Below are positions 42,719 through 51,029 of a stretch of DNA of 64,000 bases, one piece after another. Source of the DNA: JAJFJD01 sp965228425 (GTDB lineage Bacteria; Pseudomonadota; Alphaproteobacteria; UBA8366); the NCBI GenBank assembly GCA_965228425.1, contig OZ245815.1, positions 4,154,001-4,218,000 on the forward strand, written 5' to 3'. How positions within the stretch are numbered: the first letter of the stretch is position 1; each line of letters begins with the position of its first letter. The notes beneath the pieces were generated by a model, which was not told where the DNA came from, did no database searches, and saw only the letters and a list, made by a program, of their open reading frames with translations. Both the position numbers and the translations under genes were made by a program.

Positions 42719-43849
42719 ATGTTCAAGAAATTGACGCTTGGCGGCGTGGCAGGTGCTTTTGCCGTCGCGGCCGCGGCAGTCGGCATGACGGCGGTTCCCG
42801 CCCAAGATGCCGTCGCTGCCGATTTCTCAGGTAAGCGCATCACGATTATCGTGCCGTTCAACGAGGGCGGCGGAACCGATAGTTATACGCGCTTCATGCA
42901 GCCGTTCTTCACGAAGTATCTTCCCGGCAATCCGAAGATTCTGGTCGTGAACAAGCCGGGCGCCGGTGGCATTCTCGGCGGCAACTACTTCCAGCAGAGG
43001 GCCAAGCCGAACGGCGAAACGGTCTTCGCGCTGTCCACGTCCACCATCTCGAACTTCGCGCTGGGTGACCCGCGGGTGAAGTTCAAGCTGAATGAGTTCA
43101 TTCCGATCATTCTGTCGCCGCGCGGCATCATGCAGTATGTGCGGAAGGATCTCGGCATTCAGAACGAGAAGACCATCAAGGCCAAGATCGAGAAGATGCG
43201 GTCCTACACGCCGGACCAGTTGGTCTTCGGCGGCAAGACCCCGACGTCGGGTGGTTTGAACCTGCGCGTCGCGCTGAGCTTGCTCGGCATCGAGGTGAAG
43301 AGTGTCTGGGGCATGAAGGGTAATGGCCCGATGGCGCTTGCCTTCGAACGCGGCGAGTTCACGGTCAACTACGACAATTCGCTGTCGTTCAAGAACAACC
43401 GCAAGAAGCTGATCGCCGACGGTATCGCGATTCCGCTTTACACCCTCGGCGTGGTCAATGCCGACGGCACGATCATTCGGGATCCCGCGCATCCGGGTGT
43501 TCCGCACTTCATGGAAGTGTATGAGGCCGTTAATGGCAAGAAGCCGTCTGGTGACGCGTTCGAAGCGTGGTATGCGCTGTATCAGATGAGCGTGACCATG
43601 TCGAAGTCCTGGAACCTGCCGGCTGGCACGCCGAAGGACATCGTCGAGGCCTATCGCACCGCGGCCAAGAAAATGCTGAAAGACCCGGACTTCCTTGCAA
43701 AGAAGGAAAAGATGTTCGGTGCCTATCCGCAAACCATTGGTGACGGCGCATACGCCATTCGTGACGCTGCCACGACACTATCGCCTACGGCCAAGACGTG
43801 GCTGGGCAAATACGTCAAAGCCCGTTACGGCGTGACCCTCGGCAAGTAA
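42719..43849 (+). CDS. Tripartite tricarboxylate transporter substrate-binding protein
   Basis: The 376-residue Bug-type periplasmic protein has a Sec signal (residues 1-34, from MFKKLTLGGVAGAF to DAVAA). The mature part starts DFSGKRITIIVPFNEGGGTD, followed by VVNKPGAGGILGGNYFQQ (ligand-binding loops), ALSTSTISNFALGD and GGKTPTSGGLNLRVAL. It captures a carboxylate for the fused membrane component encoded 145 bp downstream. A perfect stem-loop follows its stop. Confidence 0.88.
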   Translation: MFKKLTLGGVAGAFAVAAAAVGMTAVPAQDAVAADFSGKRITIIVPFNEGGGTDSYTRFMQPFFTKYLPGNPKILVVNKPGAGGILGGNYFQQRAKPNGETVFALSTSTISNFALGDPRVKFKLNEFIPIILSPRGIMQYVRKDLGIQNEKTIKAKIEKMRSYTPDQLVFGGKTPTSGGLNLRVALSLLGIEVKSVWGMKGNGPMALAFERGEFTVNYDNSLSFKNNRKKLIADGIAIPLYTLGVVNADGTIIRDPAHPGVPHFMEVYEAVNGKKPSGDAFEAWYALYQMSVTMSKSWNLPAGTPKDIVEAYRTAAKKMLKDPDFLAKKEKMFGAYPQTIGDGAYAIRDAATTLSPTAKTWLGKYVKARYGVTLGK

Positions 43850-43879
43850 GCCAAAGGTCAATGACGAATGCTAAGTTCC

Positions 43880-43907
43880 AACGCCCGGCGGATTTCCGCC
43901 GGGCGTT
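43880..43907 (+). terminator. Perfect stem-loop after the binding-protein gene (attenuator/terminator)
   Basis: AACGCCCGGCGGA (43880-43892) and TCCGCCGGGCGTT (43895-43907) are exact reverse complements, 31 bp after the stop codon. The following bases are not a T tract (GGGG), so partial termination or mRNA 3'-end protection is likelier than full termination. The membrane component gene begins 87 bp later. Confidence 0.65.
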
Positions 43908-43993
43908 GGGGCATAGTAAGCTGTTCAAACATTTATAACGCCTGCCGCACCTTGGAGCGTTGCTCGAGCAAGCGGTAAAGTAAGGAAACGGCC

Positions 43994-45967
43994 ATGCCTG
44001 AAGTCGATTTCTTTTTCCAAGCCCTGAACGACATGTTTACGCCGACCCATCTGTTCTTCCTGGTTTTGGGAACAGTCCTCGGCCTTGTGGTGGGTATCTT
44101 GCCGGGGCTTGGCGGCATTGCCGGCTTGTCGATTATCCTGCCCTTCATCTTCGGCATGGAGGAATCGCACGCCTTGTCGATGATGATCGGCCTTTTAGCG
44201 CCGACCACGACTTCAGACACATTTCCATCGGTGCTCATGGGCATACCGGGCACCGCAGGATCGCAGGCGACGGTCGTCGACGGATTCCCGATGTCCAAGC
44301 GCGGCGAAGGCGCTCGCGCACTGGGCGCCGCGTTCACGGCATCGCTTTTCGGCGGCCTGTTCGGCGCCATGGTCCTGACGGGCGCGATCTTCGCTGCCCG
44401 CCCGATTATTCTCGCCATGGGTTTCGGCGAGCAGCTTCTACTTATCATTCTGGCGCTCAGCATGATCGGCATGCTGACAGGCACCAGCGCCCTGAAAGGG
44501 CTTGCGACCTGTGCCTTCGGCCTGCTGCTCGGCAGCATCGGCGCCGCACCGGCAACCGGCGAATTCCGAATGACGATGGGTTCCATCTATCTGAGCGAAG
44601 GCATTCCCATCGTGATCGTCGGCCTCGGCATGTTCGCGATGCCGGAGATCGTCGACCTGCTGCGGCGCGGCTCGGCTATCTCGGAAACGGGAACGCTCGG
44701 CAAGGGCTGGGCGCAAGGCTTCAAGGACGCTGTCAAGCATAAGTGGATCGTGCTGCGTTGCGCCGTCATCGGCTGCATCGTCGGCGCACTGCCCGGCCTG
44801 GGCGGCTCGGTGGTCGACTGGATCGCCTACGGGCACATTGTCCAAACCACCAAGGATCGCGAAGGTTTCGGTAAGGGCGATATTCGCGGCGTCCTGGCGC
44901 CGGAAGCCGCCAACAACGCCAAGGAAGGCGGCGCGCTGATCCCGACCCTGCTGTTCGGCATTCCCGGTTCAGGCAGCATGGCCATCCTGCTCGGCGGTTT
45001 CATCCTTGTCGGCGTCGAACCCGGCGTTACGATGATCACCGAGCATCTCAATCTTACTTTCGTGATGATCTGGTCGCTGGCGCTGGCGAATGTCATCGGC
45101 GCCGGGCTGTGTCTAGCCTTGGCGAATTACGTGGCCCTGCTGACCACGATCCGCTATGCGCTGCTGGCGCCGTTCATGATCATGCTGATCTTCTTCGCCG
45201 CCTTCCAGGCGACGCGCGATTGGCAGGATTTGATCGCCCTGTTCGTAATGGGAACACTGGGCGGATTCATGAAGCGGTTCGGCTGGTCGCGGCCGGCCCT
45301 ACTGATCGGCTACTTCTTGGCGCCGCGCCTTGAACCGAAGATTTATCAAGCTGCCCAAGTCTATGGCTGGAGCTTCTTCGAACGTCCCATCGTGATCGTC
45401 CTCTTCATCCTCACGGTCCTCTCGATCTACTCCGCCTGGCGCTTCTCGCCGAACCGCGGCAAGACCTACGAGCAGGAAGGTCCGCATGGGTTTGGCAACA
45501 AGAAGCCGCAGCTCATGTTTGCCGGGGCCGTGGTTGCCTTTGCCGTCTTCGCGTTGGTTGACAGCTTCCAATACCATCCGCGCGGCGCGGTCTTCCCGAT
45601 GACCGTTTCGGTTATCTGTCTGGCGTTGTCGATCCCGCTCATCATATCCATTGTCCGGCAGAAAGCGGCGGATGCGGTGCTTTATGACAACGAGCGCGGC
45701 TTAGTCGTCGAACATAACGAGTATCATTACTTGGGCTGGATCATCGGTATGCTGGCGATTGTTGGTGTCGTCGGCTTTCCGATTGGCTGCGCCCTGTTCA
45801 TCTTCATCTTCATCACGAAGAATGCGGATGGATCGATGTTGCGGAACGCGATCCTCGGGATCGCGGGCGTGTCCTTCCTGGGGGTCATGTCGCATTTCCT
45901 GACCCTGCGGTATCCGCCGGGTCTGCTACAGACCGTCGTCGATATGCCATGGTGGCTAGGCGGCTAA
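43994..45967 (+). CDS. TctA-TctB fusion: tripartite tricarboxylate transporter membrane component
   Basis: The 657-residue protein joins both membrane subunits. Residues 1-490 are TctA-like, with GILPGLGGIAGLSIILPF, VLMGIPGTAGSQATVVDGFPM, VGALPGLGGSVVDWIAYG and LAPEAANNAKEGGALIPTLLFGIPG. After a charged linker (SPNRGKTYEQEG), residues 510-657 have TctB-like helices (LMFAGAVVAFAVFALVD; AVFPMTVSVICLALSIPLI; GWIIGMLAIVGVVGFPIGC). The first system in the window has separate subunits. AAGGAAA precedes the ATG. Confidence 0.87.
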   Translation: MPEVDFFFQALNDMFTPTHLFFLVLGTVLGLVVGILPGLGGIAGLSIILPFIFGMEESHALSMMIGLLAPTTTSDTFPSVLMGIPGTAGSQATVVDGFPMSKRGEGARALGAAFTASLFGGLFGAMVLTGAIFAARPIILAMGFGEQLLLIILALSMIGMLTGTSALKGLATCAFGLLLGSIGAAPATGEFRMTMGSIYLSEGIPIVIVGLGMFAMPEIVDLLRRGSAISETGTLGKGWAQGFKDAVKHKWIVLRCAVIGCIVGALPGLGGSVVDWIAYGHIVQTTKDREGFGKGDIRGVLAPEAANNAKEGGALIPTLLFGIPGSGSMAILLGGFILVGVEPGVTMITEHLNLTFVMIWSLALANVIGAGLCLALANYVALLTTIRYALLAPFMIMLIFFAAFQATRDWQDLIALFVMGTLGGFMKRFGWSRPALLIGYFLAPRLEPKIYQAAQVYGWSFFERPIVIVLFILTVLSIYSAWRFSPNRGKTYEQEGPHGFGNKKPQLMFAGAVVAFAVFALVDSFQYHPRGAVFPMTVSVICLALSIPLIISIVRQKAADAVLYDNERGLVVEHNEYHYLGWIIGMLAIVGVVGFPIGCALFIFIFITKNADGSMLRNAILGIAGVSFLGVMSHFLTLRYPPGLLQTVVDMPWWLGG

Positions 45968-45982
45968 AGGAACACCAAAGGA

Positions 45983-46004
45983 AAAGGCGGCTGCGGCCGC
46001 CTTT
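45983..46004. terminator. Bidirectional terminator between convergent genes
   Basis: AAAGGCGGC-tgcg-GCCGCCTTT forms a GC-rich stem with A and T runs on either side, 15 bp after the transporter stop and 7 bp before the stop of the convergent MmgE/PrpD gene. This is a typical shared rho-independent terminator. Confidence 0.75.
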
Positions 46005-46011
46005 CCTGATT

Positions 46012-47373
46012 TTAGGCCATCAATAACGGCTGCAATGCGCGCGCATTGTCGAGCGTTTCAATCGACCAGATTTGATCGATCAGGGCCCGGCTGCGGTCCG
46101 CGCCCAAGATCGGCGCCATCAGGTCGTCCGCCTTGCGGTCGACTTCCGCCCGCTCCATCGGATTGTCGGGGGTGCCCCGGACGGCGTCCTGCGTTTCCGT
46201 CAGCGACCGGCCGTCGGTCAGCTTGATCTCGACCTCGGCGGTGCGGCGTTCCCGGTCCGATTGCGCGATCAATTCGATACGATCCCGCATCCCTTTCACC
46301 GCGGGATCGTCCATCCGCGCCTCGTCATGCGACGAGGCAAATGTCACCGTTCCGTCGAGCAGCATGATCGCGACCATATGCTGAATGCAGATGTCGGGCA
46401 TATGCCGATTATCGACGACGCTGTGTTCCAGGTCCGACAGGCGCAGCGATACGTGCTCCACCGTCTCCGGCGACACGTCGTTCGCGGCCAAGATCGCTTC
46501 GATACAATCCAAAGGGGCCTGGATCGGCGACCCGACCGACCATTTCTTGATATTCGTCAGCATCACCTCGAACCGGGTACCCAGCCCATCCGTCAGCTCT
46601 TCCAGCTTGGGGTTGTCGGAAAATGCGAAGAAGAAGTTTCGTGTCCCGGAGAAGACATCGTCCACGCCGGTGAAGCCGCACTGCACCATCGTGGCCGACG
46701 TCACGCCGTTCCGCCCGGCCATGCCGCCAAAGTCGAAGGCCTTTTCGATGTGGTCCAGATCTCGCTGCCAACAATTCACGCCCGACGCCTGCTGCGCGGT
46801 GTAGGACAGCATCCAACGCATCTGGTCGGCATTCAGCCCGGCAAGGGCCCCCGCCGATGCGGCCGCACCGAACAGGGGCGAAAAAGTATGCGTGCTGTGT
46901 CCCGCGTCATAAAATCGGTGGGTATCCAGGGCAAAACTGATCCGCGCACCGATGTCGTAACCAAGGACAACCGACCGCAGCAACGCCTCGCCGGACGCCT
47001 GCTCCCGTTCCGCCATGGCGAGTGCCGCCGGCACGACGCCGCAGCCGAGATGACTGCGGGACGCCTTGTGCGAATCGTCCGTCTCATCCGCGTGCGACAG
47101 CATCCCGTTCGCCAACGCGGCGTTCACGGCCGTGGTCACGATCTTGCTGCCGACAACCACCGACTCCTCGGTGCCGCCCAGCGTCGCGGCGTAGCGTAAG
47201 GTCATCTCACCTGGATGGAGACGCGAACCGGATACCATGGCCGCGATCGTGTCCAGTAGATGCTGTTTACCCTTTTCCGCGACCTCGTCGGGAACCGGAC
47301 GCGACAATGCGTCGGCAAGATAGGCGCACAAATCTCGCATCGGCGCGCTGATTTCGGGCGACGAATCAGTCAT
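46012..47373 (-). CDS. MmgE/PrpD family protein (copy 4 of 5)
   Basis: The 453-residue protein has the family segment ANGMLSHADETDDSHKASRSHLG near residues 85-107, where the HGxExDD..HPG motif of other copies is altered, and AFDFGGMAGRNGVTSATMVQCGFTG. It is the second gene of a pair with copy 5 (24 bp apart), so two different MmgE/PrpD proteins are co-expressed and may form a heteromer or act in sequence. It is convergent with the fused TTT gene. Confidence 0.84.
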   Translation of the reverse strand: MTDSSPEISAPMRDLCAYLADALSRPVPDEVAEKGKQHLLDTIAAMVSGSRLHPGEMTLRYAATLGGTEESVVVGSKIVTTAVNAALANGMLSHADETDDSHKASRSHLGCGVVPAALAMAEREQASGEALLRSVVLGYDIGARISFALDTHRFYDAGHSTHTFSPLFGAAASAGALAGLNADQMRWMLSYTAQQASGVNCWQRDLDHIEKAFDFGGMAGRNGVTSATMVQCGFTGVDDVFSGTRNFFFAFSDNPKLEELTDGLGTRFEVMLTNIKKWSVGSPIQAPLDCIEAILAANDVSPETVEHVSLRLSDLEHSVVDNRHMPDICIQHMVAIMLLDGTVTFASSHDEARMDDPAVKGMRDRIELIAQSDRERRTAEVEIKLTDGRSLTETQDAVRGTPDNPMERAEVDRKADDLMAPILGADRSRALIDQIWSIETLDNARALQPLLMA

Positions 47374-47397
47374 GAGCTTGGAGTATCCCTCTGCAAT

Positions 47398-48804
47398 CTA
47401 CCTGCTGGCGCGCAACCGTTCGATGAGCGGATGAACCGATTCCGAATTATCCAGCGACCAGACCAAATCCAGCACACCATCGGCGGCATCGTGTCCGATG
47501 ACCGGCGAGGCCAATCCATGGAACTTCTCCCGCAAGCGGTCGTCGGAAAGCTGATTCGTCGCGGAACCGAGCGGCTCGTCCACCTGCTTCGAAAAAGACC
47601 GGCCATCCACGGTTCGAAGCTCGACACGCGCCGGCCGCTTCTCCGGATAGGTCGCATCGAGCGCGTCATCCGCGGTCACTTGTGTTTTGTCGCAATGACG
47701 CAAGACCGATTCGTCCTGCCGCCCCTCGTCCCAGAAGTGACGCAACGCCACCGAGCGATGCTGGATCGCGGCCGCCAGCACAAAGGGATAACTCATCTGC
47801 GCGGTCGTCATCTCGCTCCATCCGATGGAGCCATGGGTCGACGCCACCCGATAGGTCGCAACATCGATCGACGCTACGTCGTCTGGCGCCAGGTCGTTTT
47901 CGATCACGATGTCGAGAACGGCATCGATCCCCGGATGAAGATGACGGCAACAGGCATGCGGCTTCACATAGCAGTCGGCGATGGCGTAGCGGGCATTCGT
48001 CTGTCCACCCGCCTGGAAGATATCGGCCTCCGCGACGTCCGCCGCATCGCCGGCAAATGCATTGAAGAAGCCGCTGGGAATTTCCAGCACGTCCGGCGCC
48101 CCTTGATGCCCCTTCTCCGCCAGCAATGCCGACAATATGCCGTCCCGTGCCGCCAAGCCCGGATGAATGCGTTTGACGTCGCCGCCGTCCACATAGCTGC
48201 GAATACCCGACGAACTGCTGGCGGCCAGGCCGAACGCATTCTCCAGCGTGTCGGCATCGAGCCGCTTGAGCACCGCCGTGACGGTGGCGGCGGCGAAGAC
48301 ACCGACAGTCGAGGTGTTGTGAAATCCGCGCCAGCGGGGCTTCGGATGAACCAGTGCGGCGATCCTTGACGAAACCTCGTATCCCGCCACGATCGCGGTC
48401 AGGAACCGCCGGCCGCTAGGGTTGACGGCCGCCGCCACGGCAAGCGCCGCCGGGATGACGACACAGCCCGGATGGACGCTGCCGGAACGAAAACCGTCGT
48501 CGAGTTCCAGGCCGTGACACCCGGTCCCCATCAGGAATGCCGCCGACAGCATATCGGCCCGACGGTCGGTACCGGCGACGGGCACGCTGCCCGCTACGCC
48601 GACGTCGGATAACGTCGCCGCTGCGATTTGGGCGACCTCTTCCTGGCTGCCCGCAACGCAAACCCCTATCGAATCCAGCGTATGCGCACGAGTCCGGGCA
48701 AGCGTCACCGGGTCGAGATCGCCGAATCGCAAGTTGGCTGCCCAGCGGCAAAGCGCCTTGGTCGGCCCGGTGGGGTTCGGTTCGATAGCGTGCTGCACGC
48801 TCAT
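47398..48804 (-). CDS. MmgE/PrpD family protein (copy 5 of 5)
   Basis: The 468-residue protein starts at MSVQHAIEPN with GGAAGGAT upstream; a longer in-frame start lacks such a site. The family motif GCHGLELDDGFRSGSVHPG is near residues 95-113, with KRIHPGLAARDGI and VKPHACCRHLHPGIDAV further on. It is first in the two-gene operon with copy 4 and divergent from the CapA-like gene, with about 210 bp between starts. Confidence 0.85.
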   Translation of the reverse strand: MSVQHAIEPNPTGPTKALCRWAANLRFGDLDPVTLARTRAHTLDSIGVCVAGSQEEVAQIAAATLSDVGVAGSVPVAGTDRRADMLSAAFLMGTGCHGLELDDGFRSGSVHPGCVVIPAALAVAAAVNPSGRRFLTAIVAGYEVSSRIAALVHPKPRWRGFHNTSTVGVFAAATVTAVLKRLDADTLENAFGLAASSSSGIRSYVDGGDVKRIHPGLAARDGILSALLAEKGHQGAPDVLEIPSGFFNAFAGDAADVAEADIFQAGGQTNARYAIADCYVKPHACCRHLHPGIDAVLDIVIENDLAPDDVASIDVATYRVASTHGSIGWSEMTTAQMSYPFVLAAAIQHRSVALRHFWDEGRQDESVLRHCDKTQVTADDALDATYPEKRPARVELRTVDGRSFSKQVDEPLGSATNQLSDDRLREKFHGLASPVIGHDAADGVLDLVWSLDNSESVHPLIERLRASR

Positions 48805-49015
48805 AGCGAGATCCTTCCGGCAATCGGCCAAGAAGCCCGGACGCGGCCGGGTGCCGCGCTTTCCGGCGGACCTGACCGCCAATATGCCTCGATTTGGTGT
48901 GGTTGCGTGATCGCGGATATGATGCCATGTCGCTCGATAACCACGCAAATCCGGACCTTTAGCGGGGTTTGGAGCCTCGATCGGATACTTTCAGACCAAA
49001 GATAGGAGTTTGGTA

Positions 49016-50047
49016 ATGCAGCATAAGGTCATTTTGACCGGCGATATCAATCTGATGGGGGTGTCAGACCCCACAATTCCATTCGCCAAGATCAAGGACA
49101 CGCTGCATACGGCCGACGTGGTGTTCGCCAATCTGGAATGCTGCTTCTACGAACCCGCATTGGAACGTTCGGTGGATGAAGAAGGCTTCTACGCCCCGTT
49201 GGCGACGGTCGAAGCGCTCAACATCGCCGGAGTCCATGGGATCGGAAATGCGAACAACGTTAATTTCGGCGCTCCGGCGATTCGATCGTCCCTCCAGGCC
49301 CTGGATGGTGCAGGCGTGCCGCATTGCGGTGCCGGCGTAAACCGCGAAGACGCCGCCCAACCCATCATTATCGAACGGGACGGCGTGCGCTACGGATTCA
49401 TGCAACGCACGTCCGTGTTTCATTCACATGGTCACGCGGCAACCGATGAATACCCCGGCGTTGCGACTCTGAAGGCCCATACGGCTTACCGCCCGCCGAT
49501 CGAAAATCTCAGGACCATCACGCGCCCGGGCATGCCGCCCGAGGTCATCACCTGGACCGAACCCGACGCCTTGGAACAATTCCGGGCGGACGTCGCGGCG
49601 CTCAAAGCACGTGCCGATTTCGTCGTCTCCAGCAATCATTGGGGCCTGAACCGGGACGTCCTGCAATACCAACGCGAAATCGCCAAAGCCGCCATCGATG
49701 CCGGTGCGGATGTCGTCATGGGTCATGGCCCGCATGTTCCGAACGCGATGGAAGTCTATAAGGATAAACCGGCGTTCTACGGCCTCGGCAGCTTTTCCTT
49801 CGAGACCGGACATTGGGGCCAGTTGCATCCGGACTGGATCGGTCTCATGGTCGACCTAACAGTATCGGACGGACACTTGGATCAGGCGGGCTTCACCTTC
49901 GTCCGGCATAACGACCGGAACGAGACCTTCCAACGCAGCGTGCAGGACGAAACGGAAGAATTTGAGATGCTGCGGACCGCTTCCGCCGATCTCGGCACCG
50001 AGCTGACGGTGGACGGTGACCGAGCGATCGTCTGGTCGAAAGGCTGA
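49016..50047 (+). CDS. CapA/PgsA-like metallophosphoesterase-fold protein
   Basis: The 343-residue protein starts at ATG 49016, 7 nt after AGGAG. It has the CapA (PGA_cap) motifs of the calcineurin-like fold: LTGDINLMG near the N-terminus, VVFANLECC, SSNHWGLN, and VVMGHGPHVPN. Such proteins are required for poly-gamma-glutamate capsule export in Bacillus, but many homologues sit outside capsule loci. No signal peptide or membrane helix is seen, unlike capsule CapA, so a cytoplasmic hydrolase is possible. Confidence 0.82.
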   Translation: MQHKVILTGDINLMGVSDPTIPFAKIKDTLHTADVVFANLECCFYEPALERSVDEEGFYAPLATVEALNIAGVHGIGNANNVNFGAPAIRSSLQALDGAGVPHCGAGVNREDAAQPIIIERDGVRYGFMQRTSVFHSHGHAATDEYPGVATLKAHTAYRPPIENLRTITRPGMPPEVITWTEPDALEQFRADVAALKARADFVVSSNHWGLNRDVLQYQREIAKAAIDAGADVVMGHGPHVPNAMEVYKDKPAFYGLGSFSFETGHWGQLHPDWIGLMVDLTVSDGHLDQAGFTFVRHNDRNETFQRSVQDETEEFEMLRTASADLGTELTVDGDRAIVWSKG

Positions 50048-50110
50048 ACGCCGAACCACAATCAAGCGGTCCGGCGTCCGTGCCTCACGAGGGAGTAATG
50101 TGAATGGCGA

Positions 50111-50707
50111 TTAGTAGTGGAGCGTATGCTCGGACACGCTGCTGATCCGGGACATCCGTGACTTGCAGCCCGAGCAGATCCGGTTGGCACGCCGGTCTTC
50201 CGTCTCAAACGGCTGGCTGCAGGTCATGCAAGGGATGACGTCGCCTTTCGGCTCCGCGCTTGCCGCACTCCCGTTCCGTCCCGCCTCGCTCGTCCGTTCG
50301 CGAGAGGTCCGGGGAATGTCGGTCGGCAGCACTTTTTCGCCGATCATCACGAGCTCGAGGCAGTGCAGCAGCGCTTTAAAGGAAACCTGTTTCCGCAAAA
50401 GGGCGCTCGCCTCGTAATCCTCGCAGATCGTGAGCCAGTCACCGTCCCGCTCATCGCTGAAGGAAACGATGCCCACACCCGGCAAATTGGTGTTGAGATA
50501 GCTCAGCTGATCGGCCGCCGTATCGATATCGCGGGCAAGGTCGATCAGGACAAGAACGGGCGTGTCGGCGGGCGACATCGTCGGATCCAATTCGCGCTGA
50601 TCGGCGACACTGGCCGTCACCTTGTATCCGTTTTCTTCCAACAGGGCCTTTAGACCCTCGCGAAAAAACTGGTCGCTGCTGACCAATCCGACTGAGACAC
50701 AATTCAT
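50111..50707 (-). CDS. Receiver-like domain fused to a C-terminal zinc ribbon
   Basis: The 198-residue protein starts at MNCVSVGLVSSDQFF. Residues 1-125 resemble a NarL/FixJ-type receiver: SDQFFREGLKALLEENGY, phospho-acceptor position Asp56 in VLVLIDLA, VSFSDERD, and LLRKQVSFKALL with Lys106. Where a LuxR helix-turn-helix would normally follow there is a polar linker and a four-Cys zinc ribbon (Cys160, Cys163, Cys178, Cys181; CMTCSQPFE...NRICSGCK). The output is therefore unclear; protein or nucleic-acid binding is possible. No histidine kinase is visible in the window. Confidence 0.72.
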   Translation of the reverse strand: MNCVSVGLVSSDQFFREGLKALLEENGYKVTASVADQRELDPTMSPADTPVLVLIDLARDIDTAADQLSYLNTNLPGVGIVSFSDERDGDWLTICEDYEASALLRKQVSFKALLHCLELVMIGEKVLPTDIPRTSRERTSEAGRNGSAASAEPKGDVIPCMTCSQPFETEDRRANRICSGCKSRMSRISSVSEHTLHY

Positions 50708-50896
50708 ATCGACACCCCTGAATTCGATTCTCGACGCCAATGACCGTAGGTAGCATCCCCACTCCAACGGCCTCATCCCTTAGAATATTCACTCACTTTA
50801 TCGAATGATCCGTTTGGGGTGTATTCGGATTTAGAGGTAATTAGGACGAATTTTAGATTACTGCTTTTGAACTAAATTTAGATTGCCATTCTATTA

Positions 50897-50917
50897 CTTA
50901 AGGGGTAGCCCCTTAAG
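50897..50917. promoter_or_regulatory. Perfect palindrome CTTAAGGGG-TAG-CCCCTTAAG
   Basis: Nine-bp exact arms around TAG, in an AT-rich segment about 190 bp upstream of the receiver-zinc-ribbon gene start. It may be an operator or a short terminator hairpin. Confidence 0.45.
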
Positions 50918-50962
50918 ATAGGCAACTCTTAGCCATTGATATTGCGCCATTTAATTCGCGAT

Positions 50963-50983
50963 GGTCCCGCCCGTGGCGGGACC
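50963..50983 (-). terminator. GC-rich stem-loop downstream of the ATP-grasp operon
   Basis: GGTCCCGCC (50963-50971) and GGCGGGACC (50975-50983) pair perfectly around a 3-nt loop, about 47 bp beyond the stop of the last gene of the minus-strand operon. AT-rich sequence follows on that strand, consistent with termination. Confidence 0.6.
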
Positions 50984-51029
50984 GCGGGGGAATGCCTATC
51001 AATACATATAGTTAACGCAAATCGAGATT

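Larger units (their letters stand above)
50708..51029. promoter_or_regulatory. AT-rich intergenic region with two tandem palindromes
   Basis: This 322-bp region lies upstream of the receiver-zinc-ribbon gene and downstream of the ATP-grasp gene. It is AT-rich from about 50790 to 50960 and holds two perfect 9-bp inverted repeats. No ORF is supported. Confidence 0.5.
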
